Of a stretch of 64,000 nt of DNA, positions 56,501 through 59,500 are shown in pieces. The position numbers were made by a program, and so were the translations under genes. This DNA is from Arcuatula senhousia (Eukaryota > Mollusca > Bivalvia > Mytilida > Mytilidae), in the NCBI GenBank assembly GCA_963971305.1, contig OZ020317.1, positions 13,038,001-13,102,000 on the forward strand, in the 5' to 3' direction. Under the pieces are notes generated by a model, which was not told the DNA's origin, made no database searches, and worked only from the letters and a program-made list of their open reading frames with translations. Within the stretch, counting starts at the first letter, position 1, and every line of letters begins with the position of its first letter.

Positions 56501-59500
56501 GTTGATTGATAAAACTTATTTGAAATTTACTGATTGATTGAATTTATTTAAAAATTACTTAATCAGCATGATTTTGTTCACAGTTGTCTATTGTGATGTT
56601 TAAATAATTACACAAAGTTGCTTAGAAATGTGACAAAATCGTACAAATTTTGAGCATTTTTGGAAAGTTTAATTATGAGCCATGCAAAGTAGTGTTTAGA
56701 GAAAGTCCATTGAACAAATTGGTTAAGGTCTTCTTATCTAATGTTTTGAGAGTCCATAGAACAAATCAGCTTTGATCTACAAACCTGAGATGGAACACTT
56801 TTTGGAGGTTCGATTCTAATAGATGGATCCCATTCACCAGGGGGCAGCACTGTAACCTGATCTAAAAATTCGTCAATTCCCGTTAACAGGTCTTCCCTGT
56901 TGTGTGCATGGTAAGCAACATCCCTAAATACCTGAAACAGAAAAAAATATGTCAAAGTAAACAAGAGGCTCCCAGGAGCCTGAATCGCTCACCTGGTCTT
57001 GATGTTGACCCTATACTTTTGTAGAGCTAAATGAGCTGAACATTTAAGCAAGCTACAGCTAATCTCTATCTGCAATAGTTTTCATTCTGTAGGCCAAAAA
57101 CATGAAAAATCGCCTTTTTCAGGGGCCGTAACCCCTATAAGGGGTCATCTGACAACTTCGACCCTATGGAGAATTCTGTAGAGCTAAATGAGCTGAACAT
57201 TTAAGCAAGCAACAGCTAATCTCTATCTACAATAGTTTTCATTCTGTAGGCCAAAAACATGAAAAATCGCTATTTTTCAGGGGCCATAACCCCTGTAAGG
57301 GTCACCTGACAACTTCGACCCTATGGAGAATTTTGTAGAGCTAAATGAGCTGAACATTTAAGCAAGCAACAGCTAATCTCTATCTGCAATAGTTTTCATT
57401 CTGTAGGACAAAAACATGAAAAATTGCTATTTTTCATGGGCCGTAACCCCTATAAGGGGTCATCTGACAACTTGGACCCTATGGAGAATTTTGTAGAGCT
57501 AAATGAGCTGAACATTTAAGCAAGCAACAGCTAATCTCTATGTGCAATAGTTTCCATTCTGTAGGACAAAAACATGAAAAAATGCTATTTTTCATGGGCC
57601 GTAACCCCTATAAGGGGTCATCTGACAACTTCGACCCTATGGAGACTTTCGTAGAGCTAATTGAGCTAAACATTTAAGCAAGCAACAGCTAATCTCTATC
57701 TGCAATAGTTTTCATTCTGTAGGCCAAAAACATGAAAAATGGTTATTTTTCACCTTTAAGGGGCCGTAACCCCTATAAGGGGTCATCTGACAACTTCGAC
57801 CCCATGGAAACTTTCGTAGAGCTAAATGAGCTGAACATTTAAGCAAGCAACAGCTAATCTCTATCTGCAATAGTTTTCATTCTGTAGGCCAAAAACATTA
57901 AAAAATGCTATTTTTCACCTTTAAGGGGCCGTAACCCCTATAAGGGGTCATCTGACAACTTTGACCAAATGGAGACTTTTGTAGAGCTTTTGATGCTGAA
58001 TCAGTAGCGTGGCCTCAGATTTCCTCTATCTCTTATACTTTTTGATTTATAAGCCAAAAACAGTAGTCTGACCCCCCTAGTCTATTTTTAGTAACGGCGG
58101 CCATGTTTTTTGACAGATCAAAAATGGAAACACAAGTTTGGTGCAGGACACCCTAAGGATCAATCATACCAAGTTTCATTCAATTCTGTTCAGTAGTTTC
58201 AGAGGAGAAGATTTTTGAAAATTGTTAACAGACGACGACAGACGCCGACGGACGCCAAGTGATGGCAATAGCTCACATGGACCTTCGGTCCAGGTGAGCT
58301 AAAAACAGTTAAAGGGGAATAACTCTTAAATGGCTGATCTGACAATTTTGACCCTGAAATCCTTTTTGTAGATCTAAATGAGCTTAACAATTCTGCAATG
58401 CTAACTTTTCCTCTAGCTCTAACGGTTTTCAAGATATAGTCCAAAAACTGCAAAATGGTCAATTTTGACGATTAAAGGGCAATAACTTCTATAAGGAGTC
58501 GTTTCACAATTTTGACTCAATGGAAAGATTTGTAGATCTTTTAATCCTCAACATGAGTGGTTGCTTCGGATTTTCCCTATCTCTTATACTTTTCGAGTTA
58601 TTAGCCAAAAACAATGGTCTGACCCCCCTGTTCTATTTTTAGCAACGACGGCCATGTTGGTTGGTCAACATGTATATAATTCACAAACTTAGTAGAGGAC
58701 ATCCTAAAGATCATGTATACCAAGTTTCAATGCAATCCCTTCAGTGGTTTCAGAGAAGAAGATTTTTGAAAATCAGTGTAAATTAATGGAAAAAAAACAG
58801 TTAAAGGGGAATAACTCTTAAACGGTTGATCTGACAATTTTGACACTGAAATCATTTTTATAGATCTCAATGAGCTTAACAATTCTGCAATGCTAACTTT
58901 TCCTCTAGCTCTAACGATTTTCAAGATATTGTCCAAAAACTGAAAAAATGGTCAATTTTGATGATTAAAGGGCAATAACTCCTATAAGGAGTCGTTTCAC
59001 AACTTCGACTCAATGGAGAGATTTGTAGAGCTTTCGATGCTGAACAAGGTGGGTTGCTTCGGATTGTCTCTATCTCTTATACTTTTCGAGTTATAAGCCA
59101 AAAACAATGGTCTGACCCCCCTGTTCTATTTTTAGCAACAGCGGCCATGTTGGTTTGTCGACATGTATATAATTCACAAACTTGGTAGAACACATCCTAA
59201 AGATCAAGTATACCAAGTTTCAATGCAATCCCTACAGTGGTTTCAGAGAAGAAGATCTTTGAAGAAAAGTTAACGGACGGACGGACTGACGGACGACGGA
59301 CAACGGACGCTTAACGATGACAATAGCTCACATGACCCGTTGGGTCAGGTGAGCTAAAAATGACCAAATAAAATTTAACAGGTAGTAGCAACAGCCCTGA
59401 AGCCAAAACCACCATATGGGATCCCAAAACAAATCATAAACAAGAGGCTCCCAAGAGCCTGAATCGCTCACCTGAACTACACAGATACATATATTTGTAG